A DNA stretch of 64,000 nt, taken from positions 3,904,484 to 3,968,483 of the forward strand of contig OX419336.1 of NCBI GenBank assembly GCA_948470475.1, in the 5' to 3' direction. The position numbers and the translations under genes are program-made. Under the pieces are notes generated by a model. That model did not search any database. It saw only the letters and a program-made list of their open reading frames with translations, and was not told the DNA's origin. The number at the start of each line of letters is the position of its first letter. Within the stretch, counting starts at the first letter, position 1. The DNA is from Galaxea fascicularis. Taxonomy: Eukaryota; Cnidaria; Anthozoa; Scleractinia; Euphylliidae. Positions 36,301 to 49,300 of this stretch are shown here, in pieces.

Positions 36301-38875
36301 GTTGTCTCGTCTGGCGCCGACTACATATAATTGCTACGTCAGCTGTGATTGGTTACAGTAATTTCTTTGGTTTTGGTGTTGTAACGCTCAGTTGTAACCC
36401 TTCCACGTACTAGTTGTCGAGAAACAATAAACGGATTTCATGAAGTGTTTAGTATAAGCAAACGTCGGGCATTAATGTGTGCATTCATAATGTACCTTTG
36501 GCGAGTTACGACTCTTTCAGGTGACACACCTTTTTGCGGTGTATTTCACGTTAACACCGGCAAGCAACTGCCACAGAAAATCTGGAAAAAATCGAACGCC
36601 AACTATCATTTCAAGGAAACCATCTTAACGAGAAAGCCAAACAGATTTCCTGAAGCTCAAAACCGTAACATGACGTATTTTAATCTAAGGACCGCACATT
36701 ACGTGTATCAGCCCATCACTACAAGCGGGGAGGAGCCACACATGTTTGTTTCACTGGTGACTCGCAGCGCGTGTTGAGCACAGGAGCGGATGGCGTGTTG
36801 GCTTGTTGGGTGTGGAACTACTCCACAACAGGTAATTGCCATTAAATTCCCTCTTTGAGAAAACACAGAGTAAAGAACGCTTGGGTTCAGTTGTTCGAAA
36901 GGCGATTCAGGCTAGATCCCCATATGTAAATTTATTTGATTTTTCTTCTTAACTCTTACCAACTGGGATTTCGCACAGTGTTATGTTTAATAGGACGCTT
37001 CAGAAGAAAGTTTGCGTACGTGAATGACAGACAAATGTATGGAAAACTGAATTTAAAATTCCACCGCACAAATTCTCCTGCAGGTAGGACCCTCAAAATT
37101 TGTCAGGAAAATCCTTTGGCCAGCAACTAAAATCCACAATTCATAAATTTTTCAAATGAAGAATGATTTTCTTAAGTTAATTTGACATCGGACTTCCATA
37201 CAAACATTATTATTTCCGACACGCTTGCCAACCCGAACAAGATGGCGTCGAAAACCGTCATAAGGCCTGTTGCATGCCACAATCCGTTACTGAAAGAAGG
37301 AACCTTGTTTGTTCAGGTAAAGCAAAGGCCACTGCGGCGAAAGAAGCAGCGCGCGCACGTGCGGCACTGCTGACCACCATTAGAAAGGAGGAAGACAGTT
37401 TGGCGGCTGAGAGAGGAGAGTATGCACCCAGGCCTCTCTCGCCAGTTGAGAAGGCGAATACTGAGGCGAGTGAGAAACAACAGAAGATTATCAAGGATGG
37501 TATCTACACGACACCCACACCCACCCCCTCAGAAGACGCTACATGGCTTGAAAAGGCTGTTAGTGAGGTATGGTAGTAACAATGTAAATAACAATAACAG
37601 TAGTCACCGATTCTAGTCAACAGTCTAGTGAACGTCTAAGGGAACGTTTGTTCACTCTCACATCCCATCAAGTTTACATGCTTAACACGTGCATAAGGTC
37701 GAGGGAATCTGGAGCGCGCGAATCAACCAAAAGGAGCTTTATCAAGATTTCTGTCCCGTTGTGACCCACTGGACCTACATGTGAAAGGAGAGAGAGAGAG
37801 AGTGGTGCGATTCAGCTGAGTACATAGCTTGATGCACAAACGCAAGGGAAACGTGATATAGAAACCACTCAAAGCCGTCTTTGTTTTCCCCAAACAGCCT
37901 TAAATTTATAGCTGCTGTCAACCTGGGAAACCGTACTGACGTCATAGCACATGTACTAGTTTAGAAGATTCTCTTTCGAAGCCGTTTCCCTATCTGGGAA
38001 ACAAGACGACATTTTTCTGCTAACTTCTGGCAGCAACGATGAAAAAAATTTAGTGAACATTTTTTCCTTTCCTGAGACCTTGACAGTGTAAAGAGGCTCC
38101 TTACATTATCTTGCATTCTCTTGCGCCTCCAGCTGCCAAGTAAACTAACGTATTTCTTCCTGTTCCAGACCCAACGCGAGGAGGCCAAAAAATTCGCCGA
38201 AATTAAGCGGAAGTTACGCCAGGAGATACAAGAGTTTCGAAACACTGTGCTTCAAATGATGAACGATAACCAACAAGCACCGGAAATAGAAAGGCTCGAT
38301 CGACACGAGTATAACCTGGACGTGGAACAGCGCCAGAAACTGGCTTTAGAAGGAGAAGAGAAAATTAAACAGGTTGGCTTATGACGATTTGTTTGTGATA
38401 GTCAATCAATACTGTGAGAATTAAGCTTTTGTTTGTGCAAGAGGAAACGTCAACTAATGTCGCGAAAAGCGAGCAAAGGCACACTAACAAAGTGCCAACG
38501 TTTGTGAAATTCCACATTGTATCCGTCATATTTTACGTAGGTTTGAAAATTAAATGTTATGCAATTACATTTTATTGCGATAAGTTAGTTCTGAGAGCAA
38601 AAACATCACTTACGGTAGATTTTCTGGATTTGCTTTGGTGAATTTTGTGGAACAAACTTCGGCGTGAAATTCGAAACAGCCAGAGTGTAGTCATTGTTAA
38701 GTCCAAGCTTAAGACATATCTGTTCAAGCTGGCTTACAATTTGTTGTAACATTTTAAATAGTTTTAACATTTTAATATTTTTAAATTTAATCGTTTAATA
38801 TTTCTGATATTCCTATATAATAGTTTGTAAAGAGCTTTAGAATATTTTTATAATTTTAGCGCTTTAGAAATGTAA

Positions 38876-38911
<36 letters not shown>

Positions 38912-40326
38912 TTTCAAGGAGAATTGTCTGTGATGCCTTATTGCATTGCGTTGAATTGCCACTCCGTCATAGGTTACTTGCCCTCTCAACGTGGCATGAT
39001 CATTGTTATTTAAAGCAGTTTTCAATTGAGCATCGAAAGTAAATGCCTTTGCTTTGGTTTTGCATAGCGTCAATTTGTGATTGGTCAGCTAAATTCGCGC
39101 CACTTTCTTAGCCAATGAGAAGCAAAACCAAAACCAATCGCGACTTACGTGTGCGCATTTTCCCGCGCTTCGGTCCGACTACGTGTAATTACTACGTCTT
39201 CTGATTGGCTCATTGCGCTGTTTGCGTCTGCTTTGTTTGGTCAGCGCTCTAATCACTAGTTGTCCTGATAGGTTCGCGAAGAGATTGAACTGGCCAATCT
39301 AGCCAACCAGTACCTAAAAGACATGATAAAGAAAGAATGCTGGGACGCCATGGTTGTGAAAGGACGATCAGTAAACGCGTTTCATCTTCCTTTGTCTGTG
39401 TCCAACTACCCGATGAAGGAGCGAACGAAAACGGAAGTCGAGGAGATCGAGTACGTCAGTAATCAGAGGAGAATTGAGCAAGCAGAGGCTGAAGCCAGCA
39501 AAAATGTAGTAAACGGCTCGACATCAGCCAGAAACACGCCGTTTGTTGGTAAGGAGGAGGCTGAACTAGACAAACAGAGTTAGACAGGCAGACAGAGCGA
39601 CAGAGAGACACTTCAGGGACAGAACCACAGACGGACAGACACCACAGAGACAGACCCACAGACGGAGGGACAGACAGACACACATGCTGACAAAATTCAG
39701 GGTAGATGGACTGGTGTGCAATAATAACGCTTGACAGACTGACTGTCAAAACGAAAGAGAATCAAGTAGACAGATAGGGGAACAGAAAGACAGACAGACA
39801 GGCAGACAGACATGGCAGTTGAATCGGATCATAGAAAGGCTGAAAAAATCAAATCATTCAAAAGCTTTATCCACATAACCATTACTTGTATTTTGAGAGA
39901 TTCCCCGAGAGGTGGGCCAAACTGTCCCTTCCACTGAAGGAAAACAATTCGTTTAGAAATCACTTCTTTATTTTCTTTCCGTGGATTAATATTTTTCAGA
40001 TAATGAAGACGAGGATGTCCTTACCGAGGACAGCGGAGAGACGTCTGGAGACAACCCTGCTACATACGGGAGTCGTGGTGCTACATATGGTGGTGGTAAT
40101 GAGCTTTTTCAGAGTCAGTTCCAGCTCCACACGGTTCAACAGAAACTCAATCAAATTATTCTTCTGCGGGTGAGGAAGATAAAGGGACAAAATCAACGTC
40201 TGCACTGCCAGCGATTTCCCTTTGGGTTGAAAGGAATCCAGTAGAAATCACCTCAAGGAAGCATCGCAGAAGTAGCTTTTGCGTGCAAAGATGGTTTTAA
40301 AAAATTAGAGCTCACCACTTCTCCCC

Positions 40327-40362
<36 letters not shown>

Positions 40363-43300
40363 GCAAATATTCGTTAAAACTATTTGAGAACGATTTTTTT
40401 CTTATGTTTTCTTATTTTCTTGGTAGACTTCCATATTTGAAGTCAATACGAAAGGCTTTTTTATTAAATGATTGACATTTTATCGCTTGTAAAATAGGAG
40501 CATCCAATATATTTTATTTTAATTTCGCGTCTCGTTTGTAATCAATTGAATATTTTTGACCAAAACCAAGCCCTCTTCTTTTTATCGAAAGAATTTGTAA
40601 ATGGTGTTTTGACTGAATAGTTTTTTTACTAATTGTATATAGGATTTTTATGTTTGTGTTTGTTATCATTATTATTATTTTATGGATCGGGCGTTTTGAC
40701 AGATCTAGTTATTTTTAGAAACACTTTCCCGGGAAGCAGCGTTTTCCTTGATTACGGTTGACCAATCAGTGCTGTAGACATCGCAGTTTTACAGTTTCGC
40801 ATGAATAAGCTCTGGCTCAAACAAAGGAGAGACGTTTCTAAAACTAACTAGGTCTGTCGAAACGCCCGATGAAGAATTGAATTCTTCTTAATTAAAATTT
40901 GATCGGCGGAAGGGGGCATTCGGGTGCGTGACAACTCTCTTCTTATTTTCTCTTCTCCCTCCCCCGGCTGGGTTACTTTGGTATTGGCCCCTTGGCAGTC
41001 CCGAATCATAAGACGAATCTTTTTTGAAACCTCATTAGGACGCCATTTACAGAATCAAGGTGGCTTTCAACAAAGAGTTCGACGATGTCTTGAAGCAGAA
41101 AGAAGCAGAGATTAAAAGAGTCAAGGAAAAGAACGAAAGAATAAGAAAGATACTTGGAGACCTGGAACTTCATGAGAAGGTGTTTGAGCCGAGTGTCAGC
41201 GTGGATGAGAAACCCGAGCTGTTGTTTCAAGTCAACGATGATGAGGTTCCATTTGAGAAGTACATCAGTCCAGAGGAACAGGCAAGACTCGAGGAACAAG
41301 CCAAGATTGATGAAGGTTTGTGTCTTAACCCTTTAAACCGTAAGATCAAAATTTAAATTCTCATTTGTTGCGCCCGCACATTTCCTATGGAAGTAGTGGC
41401 GAGAAGTTGTTAAAATATCAAGCAAATTCATCTTGTGTGATCCTGTCCTTAATTCTCGTGACCGCTCTGTTTTATGAAGCGTTGATATTACAAGGAGAAA
41501 TTTGATACTGATCACTCTTAGGGTTTACGGGTTGATAATTGCAAGGTGGTGTGACTCGAAAATGCTGTCAATTCCAAGTCACCGTCTTGGTTCTCAAGTT
41601 GGCTCCCGGAAATGCCGGAAATGGCGTGTTCTTATTTCCCGGTTTGGTTCACAACATGCGCCCGCCCGGAAGTAGGTGAGAATTTAAGGACGGTGCCTAC
41701 TTTTGATAGTGCGCACACATTCTGCGCATCACGCAAGCCATGGTTTTAAGCGCGCGCGCGCGCGCGCTGGAGTTGACATTGACGCAATCAACTACGCCAC
41801 CAAGTACACGACTAAAATGAAAGCAAAATTTTCCTACTGTGACCAAATCAATTATAATGAACCCTTTACTTAAACCAGGAACACCGGAATAGCAGCATAT
41901 TGCTAAGCAATAAATGTTAACGTCTTCCACCTGAAAACCGGGCTGTTATCTTTCGGAAATTCCACTGAAACCCAACTGTAATCATGTACCTGCAGATGGC
42001 GCAGTGCGCACGCAAAAAACGCAAAAGTCTTACTTACTGGGGAGGTGACAGGAAAAAATGTAACGGGGACCGTAAAAGTTTTCAAAAAAGATCAATAACT
42101 TTAAAAACGCGTGGTCACCCCTACATTTTATGTTGCGAAATGGAAGTGGCAAACCTTTTCAACTTATGATTAGTTTGTGGTTGTGAGCAAAAGGAATTTA
42201 GACTGTATTTTAGCTGAACCAGAGGAATGCTGTCAGAGACGCTAAAAGCGCTTTTGCGACGATTTTGTTGTTAAAAATGTACCAAAATTGCTTTTAATGT
42301 TGCCATTTGCCATATAGTTTAAAGATCTTTTAAAATGTGTTTGCCTTTCTGTACCAGTAAAGGCGAATTCTAAGGAAATCTGTGAGGATATATCCTTTCC
42401 CTCTTTTTTCAGAAAAATGCTGATGTCAGCATTTTTGTTGAGATTCAAGGCTAATTATCTCAAAAAACTGCTTGGCTACCCCTATTTTTCTTTGTGGATT
42501 CCTATAGCCCTTGCAAAGATCTACTTTTTCGGCGTGGTCCTAACCTGGCGCAAAAACCTTTGTATTTAGTAGGCACCGTCCTTAAAGACAGAGGGAGGGA
42601 GGGAGGGAGAAAGAGACTGGGAAGGGTGCTAATATCACGCACGAAGAGTCCACATTTTGGGACTCGCGCGGAACCCGCGCGTGTTTTCTCATGAGTTTCT
42701 TTTCATTTTGCTCTTGTTTTAGAACGGCGGCTGGCAGAAAAAGGCGACAACGCGCGTGAGCGAGCCTTGATGATGATGATGCAAGGGAGACTGGAAGCCA
42801 ACCCGGAGGACGAGCTCAAAAAAGATCTAGTGCCACCAGACTTCATGATCAATAAACCACAGGAGGAATGGAGCGAAGAAGATCAAAAGGCTGCTAAAGA
42901 GTTTGAAAGGAAGATTCAGCAGTTGCAGGAAGACCGTGAAAAATACCGCAGATCACTCGAAACGGAGCTCAAGAAATTACAGAGCGGTATCTCGGAAGCC
43001 ACAGCAGCTTTTGACGAAAAACTAAGTCAGCTGTTCCAGCGGAAAGTCAAGACGGAGATGGTCATTTACCAGGTTTGTTAGGGCAGGTTTTAAGTGGGTA
43101 TCGTAAAACCAAAACCAAAGTAATGATTTCAGCCAATCGCAACAGACCGAAACGGTCCAATGAGCCAATCAGAGTACGAAACAACCACGTGTACGTGGCG
43201 TAAAGCGCGAGAAAAAGTGAGGGTGTATGGAACGGGTCTATGATTAAGGGGGCGCCGCCGTGGCTCGGGAGTAGCAATACTTCTTGTTACAAGTTGCTTC

Positions 43301-46300
43301 ATTCTATTGAAGTCGGGTGAAGAGGCGACCTTGTATGGCTGTTCCAGTTTGAATTTTCTTAGGCTTTACCGCTCTCTCTGGTGGTCTCAATTTGAGAGCT
43401 GAAGTTCTTGATTATCCTTGAAGGATATAAGGATTAATCATTGCTTTTTGTACCCTACAGGAGGATCTGAAGATCCTTCGCTTGTTGGTGTCAGTGCTGA
43501 CTGAAGGTGAGCTGGAGACGCAAGAAACGGAGCTGATTCGCCGCATGAATGACACCAAAGACAGAAAAACACAGACCGCGGGTGCTCTGGCAGAAGCCAA
43601 GCGAGAGGTAGACCAGTTCCGCGATTCATACGAGATCGTGTTGGCTGAGGACAAAGCTCTGGATAAAGCCTTTAAAAAGGAGTTCCCAGACCAGGATGTA
43701 CATACCGTCGAACTGCTTTATAAACTGTTCAAACGTAGGCCCAGGTAAGGTCGGTTTGATTTCAAGTAATTAAGTTGTGAAGATTGTGGGATGTGGCTTA
43801 GAGTGACAAGAATACCTCACAAACTGATGTGCATGTATAAGCTGAATGTCACTCATTGGGTGCTATGGCCAAGTTGTACCGGGCATTAGCCCTTACATCA
43901 ATCAAATAAAGTTGAACTCGAGCATTAGCAGCCATGGACAGCTGTTTCGGCCTTCGTCAGCATGGCATAGCTAATACCCAGGCTCAAGAACCCGCTTGAA
44001 TAAAAGAAGCAATGAAAATGTGAGGCTTGTAGGATGTGGCTTACAGTGACAAGAATGCCTCACAAAGTAATGTATCTCAAATAGCCTTTGGCACTGGTGG
44101 TGGTCGATACCTTGGAGGTGTTATGTTATTGGTATTTTTGGGCGGGTGTAAAGACTAAATTGAATGAAACACTGGGATTACATTGGGGTTTGGGGGGAAG
44201 GTGAGTGGAAATGATTGTAGAGGCTAAAGCGGAAACAATGCGCTTTACGCAAAGAAGTAAAAAGACAGAGTAGACGGAAGAATGGACTAGGGAGTGGCTG
44301 GGTAAGAAGGCAAAGGTGTAAGGCGTACCCAGGGGAGTACCCAGGGGTACAAGAGAGGGAAGAGATGATGTGATCAATGAATACGCCATTTCCAGCTTAC
44401 ATCATATAACTGTTTTCTTTCCCAGAGGACAGAAGCAACTCAAGGCTGCCACGGAATCGCACGGAGATCTACCAGAGAGTGGGAGCCCATTCGTGCCTAG
44501 GCCTTCCTCTTCACGAACCACGTCGGAAGCACAGAGAAGCCTGGAACGTGCAATGGACGAACTGGACGACGAGCAACACATGCCCGAAGGGGTAGAGTCC
44601 GCTGTCTGGCAAAGACTTGTTCAAGCTCGGAGGCAGAAAGTTGAGAGCGAGCAACAGGTAAATCGAAACTGATTAAGCGCAATGTTTGATAGTGAAATCA
44701 GTTCGTGCTTCCGATTCACAGGTTTTATAAGGAGCAACAGGAAAATCACCTCTGTGGTGTCACACCCCTAACTCTTGAATGTTTACTCAGTAGGAAAGAC
44801 CCAGTAAATTGGTTGGGGGGGGGGGGGGGACTGTTGAAAGGGCTGTCGGTGGACAAACTTTCTAGTGGCTCGTGACAGGTACGTCTTTCCAGAATTTCAT
44901 TTCTTCAGGGCGTCTCGCCCCCAGGCCCTGCACAAGGTAAAAAACTGTTTAAAGCCAGAGAGTGCGCATCGCGTCGCTTGCAGTTCAGCATTACAAATGT
45001 ATGTCATCAAAATTATTTTGCGACCATACTTTTGGCACTGCTTTCGCTTCAAGTGAGGCCATTTAACCCTCAGTTTCAATATGAGGCTAATTGCAAAACC
45101 ATTCTTATGAAAATGAGTTTTGTTTGCTTGAGAATAAAAATTCATTTCCTTATCAATGGCTTCGCAATAGGCCATATTGTATTCTCGGTATTGAACTGGA
45201 TCTAGCATGAAGTGGAGGCTCATGCGGGGGAATACATTTACATATGAAAAGATTCCCCCGCAAGAGCCTCCACTTCATGCTAGATGCAGTTCAATACCGA
45301 GAATACGAATATGGCGTATTACCTTCGTTTTAAAACAGAGGCTTGGGAATAACATGCGATTTTGAGAATTATCAGACAAACGAGGAATTTTTAAAATCCA
45401 AAGTGAAGTTGTATAGACAATCCTGTGATCTGTTGTGTCATTTTATTATGGTACAGGTCAAAGCCAAGGCGCTTGTGTTGGCAGAAATGAATTCCTTCTT
45501 GCAGAGAAGAACTGAAGAGGATGAAAAGGCCAACCGTGAAATGGAACACATTCTTCAGAACATACAGAGGTAAATACGATGATTGAAAAGGCGTTTTCGC
45601 CGGTTTAACACTGAGTTGGAAACTGTCGGAGAAAGAAACAAACCAAATCAGGTTGAAAATTGGGTTGAGCTGCCAATTCAAAGGTTGGTGGCTGGTCTTT
45701 CCATCTACCCTGAGTCAGATTGTCAGATTTTTTATCTCTTTGAATTCTGAAAAAAACTTGTTCGGTTTTAGTAGTTAAGTAGATTCACTTTGATTGGAAA
45801 TTTCTAGAACTACAAGACAATTTACTTCCCCTTTTTCAGGTTGAGAGATGAGAAAATGAAGTTCTTTATCAACTTAGAAGTTCAGCTGTTGCTGAAGCAA
45901 GGACAGGTCGGTGTTCCTCCTTCAACTTTTCTATCGTTTAGTTGTGTGAATCTTTGCAGTGTAGAGAGCTGTGCTAACAGGTGTTGGTTGTCTGTCTGTC
46001 TTAGGTGGAGGTCTCCCCAGGCTCCTTTATCATGGACTACACGGACAGCGCATTGATTCACCGTTCGGTTGTCGAGGATCTTAACGCGCAGATAACGGTA
46101 ACGGCATTAGTTTCACTTTTTCTAACCGTCACGAGGTCTGTTATCGGAAAGAGATACAGACAAGGCCTCAAAACAGGTTACATTGATAGATTTGACTTAA
46201 GGCATGTAAGTGGTCAGTGTTTAGGAGTATACTACGCCCTTAAGTGAATTTGATTTAGAGAGCGGCTGTCTTTAGATCGCTTTCCAGAGAAAGGGGATAA

Positions 46301-49300
46301 CTTTTTCGACGGCGTTTCCAGATCAATGTTTTATTGGAGTGGGAGTGTCTAACTGATGGAGATTCAAATTGGTTGAAAATTGATGGCCCTTTAGCTTCAT
46401 TTTCTCTACCCAAATTAAAGGCGAGAAGATTGTGGGAGCTAGCAGACCAGCTGTACGGCTTTTTGTTTTAAGCATTTACTCCGTATTTCCTGTTCTGTTT
46501 CTCTCCCAGCCTGCTAAACCGTCGGCTATTTTCCAACGATACTGCTGCACTCATACGAAGATAAGGGCGATTGAAATGAATTCCTTGAATTTATTTTTAT
46601 TTGTTTGCCACCTTCATCAGACTCTTGGGAAAGGAAAGATTGCGACCATGGAAGACAGTAAAGAATTCAGGAAAGGAATTCATCAACTGGAATGGTAAGT
46701 AAAAAGTAATAATCTTTACTTAGTCGTTCCACACGTCTGTAACTTGAGTTATTAACAACTTGAACATCGCCGGGATAACGTAGTTCCGGAGCTTTATTGA
46801 TTGGCTGAGCAGCCATAGAATTTCAGCCATTATACTATGCCTGAAACAGGGGCGGATCCAGGATATTGAGAAAGAGGAGGCCGGTCACTGAAATTGGTAT
46901 AGTGGCGCAATTTTGAAATTGAGACCGTCAGAGATGCGATTTCCAGCATTTTGAGGATCTTTTTTTTGAATTTCTTAAACAAAAATTATGTTCTTTGAAT
47001 ATGCTATCTCGATAAAATCAACTATTTCAATCATCCAAGGGATTGATAAAAATTTTTTTTTTCAACCACAGGAGGGGGGGGGGGGGGCGCGGCCCCCTCG
47101 GCCCACCCCTAAATCCGCCCCTGTGAAATAGCGCCCATTAAATAGTCTTCAGGTTCTTTTTCTGTTTTGGGGGGAGAGGGATGGGGGAAGGAACAAGGCA
47201 AAGTCTTGCAGTGTTTCTTTCTTCCTTTCTTGTTCTCGATAAAACAGTTATCCCTTTCACGGTTTGGGATATGAGATGATTCTAGCCAACGCGGCGCGCA
47301 TTTAAATTCTCAGTTTGGACAGGAGCTAATGACCGTTGGCCGGAGCAGTGCGTAAGGCGTTTGTGATGTAAACCTAGTGTAATGGTTCAGCTCCCTTGAG
47401 TCTTCTGTGGCTCAGTTGTAGAGCATCCGAATTGGTATTCGGAAAATCATTCGACTCTTAGGGAAAAGTCGGATTTTTTCCCGAATGCAGCAGGACAGTA
47501 TAAAAAAAACATTTATCTTTAACTGAATTTATTTAACCTTTAGTATATCGACTTCTTTTGCAGGGAGCACAAGAAGATGGAAATGCAGTCAGAAGATCTT
47601 CTAGCTAAGATTCGTGACATTCAACTCCTGAGAGTCACAAAAGAGCTACAGCAGGTAAAACCAGTTTGTGAACCTGTTTCTGCCCTGTCGTCCAAGTTGA
47701 AGGCAAGAGTTCTAATAGCGTTCGCGCAAACATCCCATGTTACAGTTGTGTCGTCAGTAATAACCTTTGAGCAGAAGCGACACTGGAGGGGACCTTGTTT
47801 TGATACAAATCTCTCTGACTTTCTCGTGTAAATGTGGACAAGCTAGCATAGGAACATGATTTACATGAAAGAAGCAGTTAGGTCTGTATTTGATTTGATA
47901 CAGGTCTCATTGCTATTTTCATGTAAATCATGTTTTTTTAGTGCTAACTACTCCATCTTTTCCTATCTTGAAATCATAGTAAAAGACCAGCTTTTTAGAA
48001 TAAGTGGATTGCACTTTTAAAAATGGCTTTTCGGGCCCGAAAAGTTTTCGGGAGTTTCGAGAAACGGGTCCCAGGTCACTCAACACAACTGTAAAATGGA
48101 CTATTATGTATAGCATGCAAAGCAAGCGTTTTCTTCGGGTTTTCTAATTTTCTTTTTGTTGTTGTTGTTGTTGTTTTTTTATCCCACGAAAATTAGGATG
48201 AGAACAAACAATGTACAAAACCCGACGAAAACGCTTGCTATGTAAGCTAATTAACTTGTGTACAAATTTAGTCCAGGTGTGGGCCGCTGTAGCTTTGCAT
48301 GAATTTAACTCTTTTTATGCACGGTGAGCCTTGTTACAGTTCTTGCCGCAAAGTATTTTTCTCCCTTGCCGCAGTTCCTTTCAGAGGGAGATCAACAAGC
48401 GAGACAGCAGCAGGAAATCGCAACGCTGGAACAGACGCTTACTTTGCAAGAAAAGATGCATCACCGAAACGTGAACGATCGGAAGGAAACAATCAAGAAC
48501 ATAAAAAGACTGATTCGACGCAAAGAAAAAGAAAACGATCGGCTTGATGCTGATCTGGAAGAACTAGCTCTGTCAGTTGCCGAACGAAGGAATGTGAATG
48601 AAGCAAATGGTAAGCCAGGGTTTTGCTGTTTAGAAAACGAGAAGCTTGCCACATGAAAGAGAATATCAAAAATGACCAACTTACCAACATTGTTCATAGT
48701 TGAACAAAAGGCTTATGAAAATCGTTCAAATTAGAGAAACTGTATGGTGAGACGGGGACAGTTGTACGAGAATTTCTTGTTTTCTAGCGGCTTTTCGACC
48801 AAAGATGCTCAAACTTGCTGAAACCATTTAGTTCAATTGTATTACCGCAAAAACTTCTTTCTTTTTCTTTGCTTTTACACCGTTCACGGTAATTTAGACC
48901 CTGGCAGTTCGCCAGCATTTTGCATGTCAAACAAATTGAAATAATCACGAAAACGTTATGAAAACGAGAAGTTATATTTTGAAATGACGTTCTCGTTGCC
49001 GTCGCCGTCGTCGTTGCTTAAACTCCCTAATAAGGAGTTTAAGAAACGAGGACCCGAGAAACCTGGAAAATACTGGCGAACTCTCCAGGAACTAAGTTAC
49101 TACGAATGACGTCAAAGTAAGGAAAAAGAAAGAAGGTTTTGCCGTCATGCGCTCACGTTCTCGAGAAAACCTAAAATTTGGTCATTTCACGTTGTTGTTT
49201 TGCAGAGGACGGTAAAGAAATGTACCAAAATGTAAAACGTAGGTGCAGAGCGATTGTGTTTGCTCATTAAGCCATTGTTTTGAGGCGTTCTCGTTGCCGT

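Larger units (their letters stand above)
22891..36831 (+). other. CFAP43: CFAP43 WD-repeat half: exons 1-16
   Basis: Coding exons: 22891-22919, 24654-24910, 25344-25440, 26596-26763, 26958-27115, 27529-27756, 28096-28211, 29633-29764, 30920-31030, 31759-31839, 32236-32384, 33304-33407, 34282-34437, 35082-35260, 35761-35910 and 36726-36831. All junctions keep frame. Exon 7 has a tandem acceptor: AG at 28091-28092 and again at 28094-28095, so one extra codon may be included or skipped. The least certain edge is the start of exon 16, set by frame and an ACAAG acceptor. An acidic linker ([13 protein letters not shown]) lies in exon 5, between blade-like segments. Confidence 0.88.

Noticed and set aside
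36445..36777. 110-codon ORF over CFAP43 exon 16
   Set aside because: The true reading of exon 16 is in another frame ([16 protein letters not shown], a WD-like end), which joins in frame to both neighbours.
39585..39812. Possible CRISPR-like or satellite array
   Set aside because: The repeats are irregular 4-base CAGA/GACA runs, an ordinary microsatellite.
42415..42440. CTGATGT/CTGATGA-like words elsewhere as further hammerheads
   Set aside because: Several CTGATGA-like words occur (for example near 55873 and 56045), but none has a following GAAA with complementary flanks.
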